Positions 48,048 to 57,162 of a stretch of DNA of 64,000 nucleotides are shown piece after piece. Origin of the DNA: an uncultured Clostridia bacterium (GTDB taxonomy: Bacteria; Bacillota; Clostridia; TANB77; CAG-508). Position 1 is the first letter of the stretch. Each line of letters starts with the position of its first letter. The stretch is taken from positions 434,001-498,000 of the forward strand of contig CAKOSX010000001.1 in the NCBI GenBank assembly GCA_934119935.1. Reading direction: 5' to 3'. Under the pieces are notes generated by a model that had not been told where the DNA came from, ran no database searches, and saw nothing but the letters and a program-made list of their open reading frames with translations. A program made the position numbers and the translations under genes.

Positions 48048-50450
48048 GTGAAAGAAAAAATAGATAAAATATTTTTAATTATAATATGTATTGGAGTAGT
48101 TATGTCTAGCGTTTTTGTTGGAGCACCGGTGGGACATAATTATCTAATTTTAAGTGTTGTATTAAGTTTAACTGCATTTGTGTATTTAGTAATAAACAGT
48201 ATAATTGAACCAAAAAGAAACTGGACTAACAATGCTGTAAGCATTGCGGTTCTAGTACTAACAATTTCAGGCTGTATACCAATTATATTTCATAAGTGCA
48301 TCAGCCTATCAGATTCTGTTCAGAGTGTTCTAATATACATGAGTCTACTTTCTGTATTCTTTTGCATAAAAGAGATAAAGGTAAATAATAAGCAAAAATA
48401 TATTACTTTTTCAATAATGATATCTGCATGTATTTTATGTATAATTGGATTTGACAATTTGACTTATAAGGCTTTTAGAAGATTCTTAGAAGAGCTAGGA
48501 AATGGCTTTTTTATGAATTATGATAATAGAATGTTTGCAAATTTTGGCTATGCAAATGCTTTTGCAATTTATATTGCAACCGCTTTTTTTCTAACACTAA
48601 ATGAGTACAAAAAGGAAGAAAAAACAGGGCTTAAATTGTTAGATACTGCACTTATGACTCTTTTTATGATTTGCATTTTGCTTTCTTATTCAAGAGGTAC
48701 GTGGATTTGTCTAGCCTTGGTCGTTCTTATAAATATCATTTTGACAAAGGATAAGAAGAAAATATTAAGACAAATAGGTGCATTAATATTAAGCGGGCTG
48801 ATAGCTCTTGTATTTATAAAAATTTATAATAAGATGTATAGTTCATCAAGATATTTGGCTATGTATATTTCTTTGACTATTGTATTAATAACCAGCACTT
48901 TGATACAGGCAGTTATACTTTTTGCAAAAAGAAAAATAAAATTTAAGAAAGAGATTAATATAAAAATTAGGTATATTGTTATTGCTTGCATAGCTGGAAT
49001 GGTAATACTTGCAATCACCTTCATAATATTACTGCAGTATACAAAGCCATTAGTCTTGTTCAAAACACTTACTGAGTCTAACGAATATCTGCAAAATATA
49101 AATTATGTATCAGATAAAGATGGATATTATGATGTTGAAATTGATTTAGAAGCACGTTCTAGTTTAAAAAACGAGTCGGCTTATGAAATAATTGTTAGAG
49201 AAATGGACAAGTATAATGGAATTCTAGAAGAGCATTCAATATTGATTAATAACGAGAAAGGGACTAAAGAAATAAAGTTTCAAAAGCAAGAAGACACAAA
49301 GTATTTAACAATTGATTATAAAAGTTTATATAAATCTGAAAGAAGAGGATTAATTATTAATTCTTTAACTATTAACGGTCAAAATATAGTTGTAGATTAT
49401 AAGTATTTACCAACTAAGATAATAGAAAAAATAAAGAACACGAATGGCAACAATATTTCTACATGGGAAAGAGCCGTATTTTTCAAAGAAGGAGCAAAGA
49501 TTATATCACAAAATGGACTATTAGGCTTAGGTGGAAATGCATGGGAATATTTGCAATACCAAGTGCAAGAGTATAACCATGTTGCAAAAGAAGTTCACTC
49601 CTATCCAGTTGAAATTTTGATGGAATTCGGAATAATAGGGCTTATTGCACTATTGTTGATTGTGTTCTATATTGTAAAATCGTTAAGAAATGAAACTAAA
49701 AGAGATCTTTCTATGGCTCTATTGCTTATTTTTGTACATAGCTGTTTTGACTTTGGAATGTCTTTTTATGTTATACAACTTACATTTTTTGCTTTGCTTG
49801 CATGCATTAGCGATGAAGAAAAAGATGGCAAATCGATAGGCTTAAGCAAATATGGTATTCTTGTGATTATTCTAATTGGACTGGTCGGGAATAGTTTATA
49901 CTTGATTTCTGATGCTATTTATCAAAAATCTGTTTACAGAAAGACTGATAAGATAGAAGATGCAAAAAAATGTATTGAAATTTATCCATTTAATGTAGAC
50001 GCAAGGAAATATATAATATATAATGCAAGAGGAGAATTACAAGAGAAAAATGTTTTATGGTGGATAAATAATGAACCATATAGAGATAACAATTGGATAT
50101 TAAATGTACTGTTAGAGAGCATTGATAGTGAAAAATATAAAACAGATAGATTGCAAATTGAATATATAGAATTAATTTATAAAATGGCCACAGACTCAAA
50201 ATTAGAAACTCCATTTAATGTTGAAAATGAAATGGAAAGATATATGATTTTAAGTGACTTAACAACTAAGTTGGATGGAGAACAACAGGCTCAATTTAAA
50301 GAACTACTTAGAATAGATAAAAATAAATTATATGAAAGAATTCAGAATAAGGCTAGTAGATTATCAAAAGATGAACAGGAGAGATATTTAGGGGAGATAA
50401 ATAGTGAAAAAAATTTCGATTATAATACCAACATTAGGCAGAAAAACTGA
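48048..50450 (+). CDS. O-antigen ligase/polymerase family membrane protein
   Basis: This 800-residue protein has about 11-12 membrane segments in the first 600 residues. A large outer loop (about 345-470) precedes the Wzy_C/WaaL signature: WERAVFFKEGAKII, GLLGLGGNAW, and EVHSYPVEILMEFGIIGLIALLLIV. A soluble helical C-terminal part of about 170 residues (TPR-like, with EDAKKCIEIYPFNVDARKYI) follows. Such enzymes polymerise or transfer undecaprenol-linked glycans outside the membrane. Start is GTG 48048 after TTGGAGA. It overlaps the next glycosyltransferase by 47 bases and leads a polysaccharide gene cluster. Confidence 0.8.
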   Translation: MKEKIDKIFLIIICIGVVMSSVFVGAPVGHNYLILSVVLSLTAFVYLVINSIIEPKRNWTNNAVSIAVLVLTISGCIPIIFHKCISLSDSVQSVLIYMSLLSVFFCIKEIKVNNKQKYITFSIMISACILCIIGFDNLTYKAFRRFLEELGNGFFMNYDNRMFANFGYANAFAIYIATAFFLTLNEYKKEEKTGLKLLDTALMTLFMICILLSYSRGTWICLALVVLINIILTKDKKKILRQIGALILSGLIALVFIKIYNKMYSSSRYLAMYISLTIVLITSTLIQAVILFAKRKIKFKKEINIKIRYIVIACIAGMVILAITFIILLQYTKPLVLFKTLTESNEYLQNINYVSDKDGYYDVEIDLEARSSLKNESAYEIIVREMDKYNGILEEHSILINNEKGTKEIKFQKQEDTKYLTIDYKSLYKSERRGLIINSLTINGQNIVVDYKYLPTKIIEKIKNTNGNNISTWERAVFFKEGAKIISQNGLLGLGGNAWEYLQYQVQEYNHVAKEVHSYPVEILMEFGIIGLIALLLIVFYIVKSLRNETKRDLSMALLLIFVHSCFDFGMSFYVIQLTFFALLACISDEEKDGKSIGLSKYGILVIILIGLVGNSLYLISDAIYQKSVYRKTDKIEDAKKCIEIYPFNVDARKYIIYNARGELQEKNVLWWINNEPYRDNNWILNVLLESIDSEKYKTDRLQIEYIELIYKMATDSKLETPFNVENEMERYMILSDLTTKLDGEQQAQFKELLRIDKNKLYERIQNKASRLSKDEQERYLGEINSEKNFDYNTNIRQKN

Positions 50451-51270
50451 GCTTGACAGTCTTTTAGAATCAATTGTTGCTCAAAATTATTCTAATATAG
50501 AAGTGATTGTAGTGGACCAGAACCACGATGATTCTTTAGACTATATAATTGGAAAATATAAAAATAAGCTTAAAATCTTCCATGAAAATGTAAATTTTAA
50601 AGGAGCTGCTAAGGCTAGAAATTACGGTTTCCAGAAAGCATCGGGGGAGATTATTAACTTCCCTGATGATGATGCCGTAATGGCTCCAGATATTTTGCAT
50701 TTTGTAGATGACTTCTTTGAACATGATAATGATTACAAGGCAATTTTCGGCATGGTGCAAGACAAGGATAATTCGAAAAGCATTCAACATTTTAAGAAAA
50801 AGGATACTAGAGTAAAATTATGCAATTTATATCAGACTACCATTGAGACCAGCATGTTTATAAAAAAAGAAACATTTCAAGAGATTGGAATGTATGATGA
50901 AAAATTTGGTATAGGAACATACTTTGGGGCAGAAGAGGGAGCAGACCTTGTATCTAGACTATTGTATAGAAAAACAAAAATGATGTATGTAGCAAAACCA
51001 TTCTTCTATCATCCGAATAAGAGAGACTACACCTTATTAGATAGAGCATACAATTTTGGTCTGGGATTTGGAGCATTAGTGTATAAACATATAAAGGTTT
51101 ATAAAAGAATATATCCCATGGTTTTTTATTGGATATTGAAGGCATTAAAAAATGTGTTGGAAATGCTGGTGGCTATAATTACCTTAAACAAACAAATGCT
51201 TAAATATAACTACATAGGACTAAAGGGAAAAATTAAAGGAATTGTAGAAAAAAGAAAGGAATATAAATGA
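50404..51270 (+). CDS. Glycosyltransferase family 2
   Basis: This 288-residue GT-A enzyme has KKISIIIPTLGRKTELDSLL, VIVVDQNHDD, GAAKARNYGFQKASGEIINFPDDDAV (DxD-like metal site), and later GTYFGAEEGADLVSRLL as the acceptor/base region. No large membrane domain; a C-terminal amphipathic hydrophobic stretch may contact the membrane. Start is GTG 50404 with GGGGAGA upstream, inside the end of the preceding gene. It overlaps the next gene by four bases (ATGA), so the cluster is one operon. Confidence 0.85.
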   Translation: MKKISIIIPTLGRKTELDSLLESIVAQNYSNIEVIVVDQNHDDSLDYIIGKYKNKLKIFHENVNFKGAAKARNYGFQKASGEIINFPDDDAVMAPDILHFVDDFFEHDNDYKAIFGMVQDKDNSKSIQHFKKKDTRVKLCNLYQTTIETSMFIKKETFQEIGMYDEKFGIGTYFGAEEGADLVSRLLYRKTKMMYVAKPFFYHPNKRDYTLLDRAYNFGLGFGALVYKHIKVYKRIYPMVFYWILKALKNVLEMLVAIITLNKQMLKYNYIGLKGKIKGIVEKRKEYK

Positions 51271-52370
51271 AAGTTGCAATTATACATGATTGGCTTATTA
51301 ATTTTGGAGGGGCAGAAAGAGTCTTATTAGAAATACATAAATTATTTCCAGAGGCTCCTATTTACACTTGCATATATGACGAAAAAAATATGAAAAAGCA
51401 CTTTTGTGATGCAGAAATAAAAACCTCTTTTATTCAAAAGTTACCATTTGCAATTGAAAAGTATAGATATTATTTACCACTGATGCCAATGGCTTTTGAA
51501 CAATTTGACTTGAGCAAATACGATTTAGTTATTAGCTCGTCTTTTTGCTGTGCAAAGGGGGTAAATGTAAATGCGAACACATTGCATATTTGCTATTGTC
51601 ACACTCCAATGAGATATGCCTGGGATATGTATAATGAATATTGCAAAGGAAATATTTTTAAAAGAATGATTATAGCAAGTCAACTTCATAAGATTAGGCA
51701 ATGGGACAGGATATCTGCAGACAGAGTTGACTATTTTATTGCAAATTCAAAATATGTTGCAAATAGAATCTATAAGCATTACAGAAGAGATTCAAAAGTA
51801 ATATATCCGGCAATACGAAATCAATTTTACGAGAATAAGATTGACGTAGATAAAGAAAATAAGAAAGATTATTTGATTGTAACAAGACAGGTATCATATA
51901 AAAAGGTGGATATTGTTATAGAGGCTTTTAACGAATTAGGACTACCTTTAAAAGTAGTGGGGAAGGGCCCCGAGAAAAGCAGATTGAAAAAAATGGCGAA
52001 GAACAATATCACTTTTTTAGAAGACTTAACAGAGGAGCAACTATTAAATGAGTACCAAAACTGTAGAGCCTTTGTTTTTATGGCAGAAGAAGACTTTGGA
52101 ATGGTTATGGCAGAGGCCCAGGCAATGGGAAAACCGGTTATTGCTTACGAAAAAGGCGGAGCTTCTGAAATTATAATAAATGACAAAACGGGAATTCTAT
52201 TCAAAGAACAAAATAAAGATAGTTTGAAAGATGCTGTTCTGAAGATGGAGAAAGAATATAAAAAGTTCGATTCAGCAGAAGCAAGAGAACATGCACAAAA
52301 ATTTAATGAGGAAAACTTTAAAAAAGAACTAAAAGAATTTATAGAAGAGAAGTTGAAAGAAGGCAAATAA
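51267..52370 (+). CDS. Glycosyltransferase family 4
   Basis: This 367-residue GT-B enzyme has N-terminal KVAIIHDWLINFGGAERVLLEIH, CYCHTPMRYAWDMY (typical of mannosyl/rhamnosyl-type GT4 enzymes), and the C-terminal nucleotide-sugar site EEDFGMVMAEAQAMGKPVIAYEKGGASEII with the EX7E motif. It transfers an activated sugar to a lipid-linked glycan; the sugar is not predictable. ATG overlaps the preceding stop. Confidence 0.9.
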   Translation: MKVAIIHDWLINFGGAERVLLEIHKLFPEAPIYTCIYDEKNMKKHFCDAEIKTSFIQKLPFAIEKYRYYLPLMPMAFEQFDLSKYDLVISSSFCCAKGVNVNANTLHICYCHTPMRYAWDMYNEYCKGNIFKRMIIASQLHKIRQWDRISADRVDYFIANSKYVANRIYKHYRRDSKVIYPAIRNQFYENKIDVDKENKKDYLIVTRQVSYKKVDIVIEAFNELGLPLKVVGKGPEKSRLKKMAKNNITFLEDLTEEQLLNEYQNCRAFVFMAEEDFGMVMAEAQAMGKPVIAYEKGGASEIIINDKTGILFKEQNKDSLKDAVLKMEKEYKKFDSAEAREHAQKFNEENFKKELKEFIEEKLKEGK

Positions 52371-52371
52371 A

Positions 52372-53088
52372 GTGGATGTAATTATTTTATCAGGAGGAAT
52401 GGGAACAAGATTGCAAAATGTTGTAAAAGATGTTCCAAAAACAATGGCTCCAATTAATGGACTTCCATTCTTAGAATATACATTTAAATATTTATCACAG
52501 TTCGATGTAGAAAACATAATTTTAGCTGTAGGCTATAAAAAAGAGATTATAGAGGAATACTTTAAAAATCAATATGGAAAAATGAATATTATATACTCTG
52601 AAGAAGACGAGCCATTAGGAACTGGTGGAGCATTAAAAAAAGCTCTAGCTAAAACTGCTAAGGAAAATGTTATTGTTATGAATGGAGACATTTATACACA
52701 TTTGAACATAGAAAAATTATATGAACAGCATATATCTACAAAAGCAATGGTAACATTATCTCTAAAAAAGATGAAAAATTTTGACAGATTTGGAGTCGTA
52801 AAATTTAATAAAGATAAGAACATTACTGAGTTTAAGGAAAAAGAATATACAAAAGAAGGTTATATTAATGTTGGAATTTATGCGATGAATAAAAACATTT
52901 TTAATGGATTAGAATTAGGCAACAAATTTTCGCTAGAGAATGACTACTTAAAGAAGATTGACTCGAATGGAGCCTGTAAAGCATATTTATATAGACGGAG
53001 ATTTTATAGATATTGGAATTGCAGAAGATTACAGCAGGGTAAAAGAAAAATTACACAACACGAAGAGGCTATAATATGGAAATGGTAA
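52372..53088 (+). CDS. Sugar-1-phosphate nucleotidyltransferase (C-terminus frameshifted)
   Basis: Residues 1-200 are a typical HddC/ManC-like nucleotidyltransferase: VIILSGGMGTRLQNVVKDVPKTMAPING (nucleotide-binding loop), DEPLGTGGALKKAL, VIVMNGDIYTH (metal Asp), and GYINVGIYAMNKNIF. The annotated C-terminus (YRRRFYRYWNCRRLQQG) is unnatural. In the +1 frame the same DNA reads IDGDFIDIGIAEDYSRV and ends at 53074, two bases before the next ATG, which is the expected family end. So one extra base lies in or near TATTTATATA (52984-52993). Start is GTG 52372 directly after the previous stop. It would supply an NDP-sugar to the neighbouring transferases. Confidence 0.75.
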   Translation: MDVIILSGGMGTRLQNVVKDVPKTMAPINGLPFLEYTFKYLSQFDVENIILAVGYKKEIIEEYFKNQYGKMNIIYSEEDEPLGTGGALKKALAKTAKENVIVMNGDIYTHLNIEKLYEQHISTKAMVTLSLKKMKNFDRFGVVKFNKDKNITEFKEKEYTKEGYINVGIYAMNKNIFNGLELGNKFSLENDYLKKIDSNGACKAYLYRRRFYRYWNCRRLQQGKRKITQHEEAIIWKW

Positions 53089-54023
53089 GTATTATTGTAC
53101 CAATATATAATGTTGAAAAATACATAGAAAGGTGTATAAAATCGTTGATATCTCAAACATATAGAGACATAGAGATTTTATTAATTAATGATGGCTCACC
53201 CGATGATTCTAAAAACATCTGCGAAAGGTATGAAAAAATTGACAAGAGAATAAAACTATATAACAAAGAAAACGGTGGACTCTCTGATGCTAGAAATTAT
53301 GGACTTAAAAGAGCAAAAGGTGAATACATATTATTTGTAGACTCCGATGATTACATAGAGAGCAACGCCGTGGAAGTACTAATATCAGAAATGAAGAAAG
53401 ACAACTTGGACATTGTTGCAGGAAATGCAGTTCTAGAAGCGGACGGAGAAGATAAGAAATATTTAGACATTACGAAGCATGATGAAAACAGAGTTACCAA
53501 TGGATTAGAATATTATGTATCAAGCAATGAAGCGGATTTTTTTCAAGCTTCTGTTTGGATTTATATGTATAAAAGAGAATTAATTTTAGAGAACAATCTA
53601 TTCTTCGAAAAAGGAATATTACATGAAGATGAGGAATGGACTCCACGAGTAATGATAAAGGCTAAAAGAGTTAAATATATAAACTTTATATTTTATCATT
53701 ATACGGCTTCTAGAGAAAACTCTATTATGAATTCGAAAGATAAAACAAAAAATATGGTTGATCTATTTAACACGTATAAAAAATTAGAAAAAATATTTAA
53801 TGAAACCGAAGCAAGCAGAGAACAACATAAAGAGATGAACGATTATTTATGCAGAGTTTACATTAATGCTTGTGTGTTAGAACCGGTAAACAAAAAGGTA
53901 TATAAGGAAAACGTTGATTACAAGTTTATCTTTAGAAATGCTAAGAAATTAAAGACAAAAATCAAATTATTAATATTTTTAATAAGCAAAAAACTTTATA
54001 GAAAGTTAAAATCGATGTACTAA
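53076..54023 (+). CDS. Glycosyltransferase family 2 (EpsJ/WbbD-like)
   Basis: This 315-residue GT-A enzyme has MVSIIVPIYNVEKYIERCIKSL, EILLINDGSPDDS, GGLSDARNYGLKRAKGEYILFVDSDDYI (DSDD metal motif), and ILHEDEEWTPRVMIKA in the catalytic-base region. C-terminal helical tail. It is the last gene of the polysaccharide operon. The family suggests addition of a side-chain or backbone sugar; the specificity is unknown. Confidence 0.9.
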   Translation: MEMVSIIVPIYNVEKYIERCIKSLISQTYRDIEILLINDGSPDDSKNICERYEKIDKRIKLYNKENGGLSDARNYGLKRAKGEYILFVDSDDYIESNAVEVLISEMKKDNLDIVAGNAVLEADGEDKKYLDITKHDENRVTNGLEYYVSSNEADFFQASVWIYMYKRELILENNLFFEKGILHEDEEWTPRVMIKAKRVKYINFIFYHYTASRENSIMNSKDKTKNMVDLFNTYKKLEKIFNETEASREQHKEMNDYLCRVYINACVLEPVNKKVYKENVDYKFIFRNAKKLKTKIKLLIFLISKKLYRKLKSMY

Positions 54024-54160
54024 AAAGCTAATTTTGCATAAATTTCGCCCTTTAGGAGCTTACAAAAGAGAAAAAGTGTGATATAATAATACTATTGAGC
54101 AAACGAAAAAATTGCTTAAAAATATTATTGATATAGAAAGTATGCGGTAAGGGGAATAAC

Positions 54161-54412
54161 ATGAGTAAAATATATAAAGAACCAAATAAATCTGAAACAG
54201 AGACAACAATAAATGTACTATATAGCGAGAATATGCTTTCTATATGTACTAACAAAGTGAATTTACAAAAACAATTGAATAAACTTATAGGTGAACCAAC
54301 TAAGGAATATAAAATAAAAAGAAGTATTGTTGGGAGTACATGGAATATTTCGTTAGATGATAAGACTAAGATTCAAAAGATTATTTTAAAGGCCAATATT
54401 TATAGCATTTAA
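54161..54412 (+). CDS. Small hypothetical protein
   Basis: I do not recognise this 83-residue protein. It is soluble and polar, with strand-like TTINVLYSEN, a helical VNLQKQLNKLIG, and a basic EYKIKRSIVGSTWNISLDD segment. No signal or membrane segment. ATG follows AAGGGGA. It sits between the polysaccharide cluster and a hairpin element, with GATATAATA as a possible -10 region at about 54080. Confidence 0.5.
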   Translation: MSKIYKEPNKSETETTINVLYSENMLSICTNKVNLQKQLNKLIGEPTKEYKIKRSIVGSTWNISLDDKTKIQKIILKANIYSI

Positions 54413-54420
54413 TTTATTAT

Positions 54421-54534
54421 CCCCCAGAAATACTTGATATTTTTTCGAGACCGGAAGCTCGCCTTTGAGGGGTCCGAATGGAGCCCCGACCAAGAGCAAC
54501 GTGTTGAGAACAAAATATCAAGTATTTCTGGGGG
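54421..54534 (+). repeat. Long-armed hairpin element, copy 4
   Basis: Arms 54421-54443 and 54512-54534 form a perfect 23-bp inverted repeat beginning CCCCCAGAAATACTTG. Core: GCTC, GCCTTTGA, GGGG-TCC-GAAT-GGA-G-CCCC, GACCAA, GAGC. The core flank CGAGACCGGAAGCTCGCC is shared with copy 3, but the arms are unrelated. Confidence 0.85.
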
Positions 54535-54556
54535 TTATATTATCATGATAAAAACT

Positions 54557-54598
54557 GCCGAGTGGCACTAACCTTTTTGCGGGTCAGTGCCACTCGGT
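54557..54598 (-). terminator. Terminator of reverse-strand cassette at 54.7 kb
   Basis: GCCGAGTGGCACT (54557-54569) pairs with AGTGCCACTCGGT (54586-54598); the minus strand continues into T-rich AGTTTTTA. Confidence 0.8.
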
Positions 54599-54622
54599 GT
54601 GCCTATGGTTTTAATGGAATAC

Positions 54623-54958
54623 TTAGATCTGGATGAGACGAATCTCATCTGCAAGGAAGTGCAATTTCCAGTGATTTTCCCGGAGCCAGTTGCGCAAACC
54701 GTTGTGGTCGAACAAGGGGTTCTTCAGGAAGGAGATGAAATCCTTCTTGGAGTACGTGCCACTGCAATCAGCAAAGCTGAGTATCAGATACACGGTGCCG
54801 TCGGCATACTGGTAGATGTTCTCTGCCTCGTGGCAGAAGGACACTTCCTCGGAAATGGCTTGCTTTGCTTTCCGGAGCAATTCTTCTTTCGAGATCTGCG
54901 CATCCTCAAGCAATTTGCTTGGTGTGGGCAATTCCATTTCCATAATCTCAACGTTCAT
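54623..54958 (-). CDS. Hypothetical acidic protein in reverse-strand cassette
   Basis: I do not recognise this 111-residue protein. ATG 54958 follows TGGAGGA; the frame extends to 55078 without a site. Acidic and mainly helical (SKLLEDAQISKEELLRKAKQAISEE), then strand-like YADGTVYLILSFADCSGTYSKKDFISF and LRENHWKLHFLADEIRLIQI. No export signal. G/C-richer codons than its neighbours, own strong promoter and GC-rich terminator, and reverse orientation put it with the cassettes at 17.2, 31.8 and 43.2 kb. Confidence 0.6.
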   Translation of the reverse strand: MNVEIMEMELPTPSKLLEDAQISKEELLRKAKQAISEEVSFCHEAENIYQYADGTVYLILSFADCSGTYSKKDFISFLKNPLFDHNGLRNWLRENHWKLHFLADEIRLIQI

Positions 54959-55049
54959 ATGATTTTCCTCCATAGTTTGTAGCAACCAAAAGAAATCCCT
55001 TAGTTGCTTATGTGTAAATGTCACTAGAATAGCGACATCGATTACTATT

Positions 55050-55078
55050 ATTATATATCGTTTTACATAAAATGTCAA
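55050..55078 (-). promoter_or_regulatory. Promoter of reverse-strand cassette at 54.7 kb
   Basis: On the minus strand TTGACA (55078-55073), 17 bases, TATAAT (55055-55050): a consensus promoter. Confidence 0.75.
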
Positions 55079-55100
55079 ATAAATAAAATACTGTAAAGAA

Positions 55101-55138
55101 CAAACATATGTTTACAAAATATCTGTAATATGATATAC
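55101..55138 (+). promoter_or_regulatory. Promoter with LexA-like palindrome
   Basis: TTTACA (55110-55115), 17 bases, TATACT (55133-55138). The 12-bp palindrome AAACATATGTTT (55101-55112), close to the Gram-positive LexA box GAAC-N4-GTTC, overlaps the -35 box, which would suit SOS control of the polymerase downstream. Confidence 0.55.
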
Positions 55139-55158
55139 TCTTATAAGAGGTGAGTTTT

Positions 55159-56661
55159 GTGGACAGGGTGTATGCAGCAATTGACTTAAAATCTTTTTTC
55201 GCATCTGTCGAATGTAGGAAGAGAAATTTAAACCCATTAACAACAAATCTTGTTGTTGCAGATAATTCAAGAACCGAAAAAACAATATGCTTAGCTATTT
55301 CGCCGAGCATGAAAGCATATGGCCTGCCGGGAAGAGCAAGGCTATTTGAGGTTATGCAAAAAGTAAAAAACGTAAATAATGGCAGACGAATGCTAGCACC
55401 TAATAAAACGTTTTCTGGCAAATCGTACAATGATATAGAATTAAAAAAAGATAAAAATTTAGAATTAGATTATATAATTGCACCACCACATATGGCGTCA
55501 TACATGGAATATAGCACTAAAATATACAACATTTATTTAAAATATGTCTCATCAGAAGATATATTTCCATACTCGATAGATGAGGTGTTTTGTGACTTGA
55601 CGAGCTACATAAATACATATAAATTATCGCCTAGAGAGCTTGTCACAAAAATTATAAAAGATATATATGATACGACAGGGATTACGGCAACTGCTGGTAT
55701 AGGCACGAATCTGTTCTTATGCAAAGTTGCTATGGATATTGTTGCAAAGCACGTAGAGCCAAATAGTTATGGAGTTAGAATTGCAGAACTTGATGAAAGA
55801 AGCTTTAGAGAAAAATTATGGAATCATAAGCCTATTACCGATTTTTGGAGAGTGGGTAAGGGATATGCGAAGAGGCTAGAAAAGTATAGGATGTTCACGA
55901 TGGGAGACGTAGCAAGATGCTCTGTAGAAAATGAAGATCTATTGTACAAAATATTTGGAGTAAACGCAGAGCTTCTCATAGACCATAGCTGGGGATGGGA
56001 ATGTGCAACCATAAAGAGCATAAAAGAATGCAAGCCGGAAAATAGAAGTTTGTGCTCTGGCCAGGTACTACATTGTCCATACGATTATGACCAGACAAAA
56101 CTAATAATAAAAGAAATGGCTGACGAAATAACTCTTGATATGGTTGAAAAACATTTCGTAACAGACATGTTAGTACTCACAATTGAGTATGATATAGAAA
56201 ACTTAAAAAATGCGAAATACAGTAAGTTCTATAATGGAGAAATTAAAGAAGATAGGTATGGCAGAAGAGTTCCAAAGCCAGCTCATGGAACCTTTAGATT
56301 AGAAAATAAAACATTCTCTACAAGGATAATCAGCAATGGATTTGTACAATTATTTGATAGAATAATAAATAAAAATCTATTAGTCAGAAAAATCTATTTA
56401 ACGGTTGGAAATTTGACTGACGAAAATGAGCTAAAAAAAATAGAAAAATATGAACAAGTAAATTTATTTACTAATTACGGAGAACTTGCCAAAAAGGAAA
56501 AAGAAGAAAAAATTAAACTAGAAAAAGAACATAAAATACAAAGTGCAATCATAGGAATAAAAAATAAATACGGGAAAAATGCAATAATAAAAGGCATGGA
56601 CCTAGAAGAAAGTGCCACAACGATACAAAGAAACGGTCAAATAGGAGGACATCAGGAGTAA
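55159..56661 (+). CDS. Y-family DNA polymerase, UvrX/YqjW-like
   Basis: This 500-residue translesion polymerase begins YAAIDLKSFFASVECRKRNL (metal Asp, then the Phe-Phe steric-gate region), with FPYSIDEVFCDLT supplying the catalytic Asp-Glu. The thumb HhH is around GITATAGIGTNLFLCKVAMDI and VGKGYAKRLEKYRMFTMGDV; the little-finger domain follows. The insert SPSMKAYGLPGRARLFEV is typical of the UvrX/YqjW (plasmid UmuC-like) group rather than DinB. The C-terminal tail is Lys/Glu-rich and contains a possible clamp-binding QVNLFTNY. GTG 55159 fits the AGAGGTGAG site. A LexA-like box overlaps its promoter. Confidence 0.88.
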   Translation: MDRVYAAIDLKSFFASVECRKRNLNPLTTNLVVADNSRTEKTICLAISPSMKAYGLPGRARLFEVMQKVKNVNNGRRMLAPNKTFSGKSYNDIELKKDKNLELDYIIAPPHMASYMEYSTKIYNIYLKYVSSEDIFPYSIDEVFCDLTSYINTYKLSPRELVTKIIKDIYDTTGITATAGIGTNLFLCKVAMDIVAKHVEPNSYGVRIAELDERSFREKLWNHKPITDFWRVGKGYAKRLEKYRMFTMGDVARCSVENEDLLYKIFGVNAELLIDHSWGWECATIKSIKECKPENRSLCSGQVLHCPYDYDQTKLIIKEMADEITLDMVEKHFVTDMLVLTIEYDIENLKNAKYSKFYNGEIKEDRYGRRVPKPAHGTFRLENKTFSTRIISNGFVQLFDRIINKNLLVRKIYLTVGNLTDENELKKIEKYEQVNLFTNYGELAKKEKEEKIKLEKEHKIQSAIIGIKNKYGKNAIIKGMDLEESATTIQRNGQIGGHQE

Positions 56662-56718
56662 AAACAATACAAAAAAACGAAAATAAACATATTAAAAACA
56701 AAAAAAGCAATACAAGTA

Positions 56719-56747
56719 TTGACAAAAAATGAAAAAACTAGTATAAT
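56719..56747 (+). promoter_or_regulatory. Sigma-A promoter of rpmF
   Basis: TTGACA (56719-56724), 17-base spacer, TATAAT (56742-56747). Confidence 0.8.
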
Positions 56748-56818
56748 TTGAAGGTACGAAATAAGTAAATATATAAAATATATATACATAAGCAAAATGT
56801 GTGAGGAGGGAATAGATA

Positions 56819-57007
56819 ATGGCACAACCAAAAAGAAGATGGTCAAAAGCTAGAACAGGCTTAAGAAGATCAACATGGAAACTAGAAAATAAAAACTTAG
56901 TAGAATGTCCACATTGCCACGAAAAAATGATGCAACATAGAGTTTGCCCAAGCTGTGGTTACTATGATGGAAAAAAGGTTATATCAACAGAAACAGCTGA
57001 GAACTAA
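56819..57007 (+). CDS. rpmF: 50S ribosomal protein L32
   Basis: This 62-residue protein shows the L32 start MAQPKRRWSKARTGLRRSTWKL and the zinc ribbon CPHCHEKMMQHRVCPSCGYY (four Cys). GAGGAGGG precedes the ATG. In most bacteria the DUF177/YceD gene lies just upstream and fatty-acid genes downstream; here rpmF is a single-gene unit with its own promoter and terminator. Confidence 0.95.
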   Translation: MAQPKRRWSKARTGLRRSTWKLENKNLVECPHCHEKMMQHRVCPSCGYYDGKKVISTETAEN

Positions 57008-57026
57008 TTAAAAACATACTATTTTT

Positions 57027-57059
57027 ATAACAATATCATTAAGGTATTGTTATTTTTTT
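57027..57059 (+). terminator. Terminator of rpmF
   Basis: ATAACAATA (57027-57035) pairs with TATTGTTAT (57045-57053), then TTTTTT. Confidence 0.85.
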
Positions 57060-57162
57060 GCCTAAAATTACTCTAAGAATAGAAAAGTTTAAGGTGTTGA
57101 CTTTGTAGGTTAATATTGTTAAAATTATTCAAGAAATACAGAAGAAATAAAGAGGAATTTTT

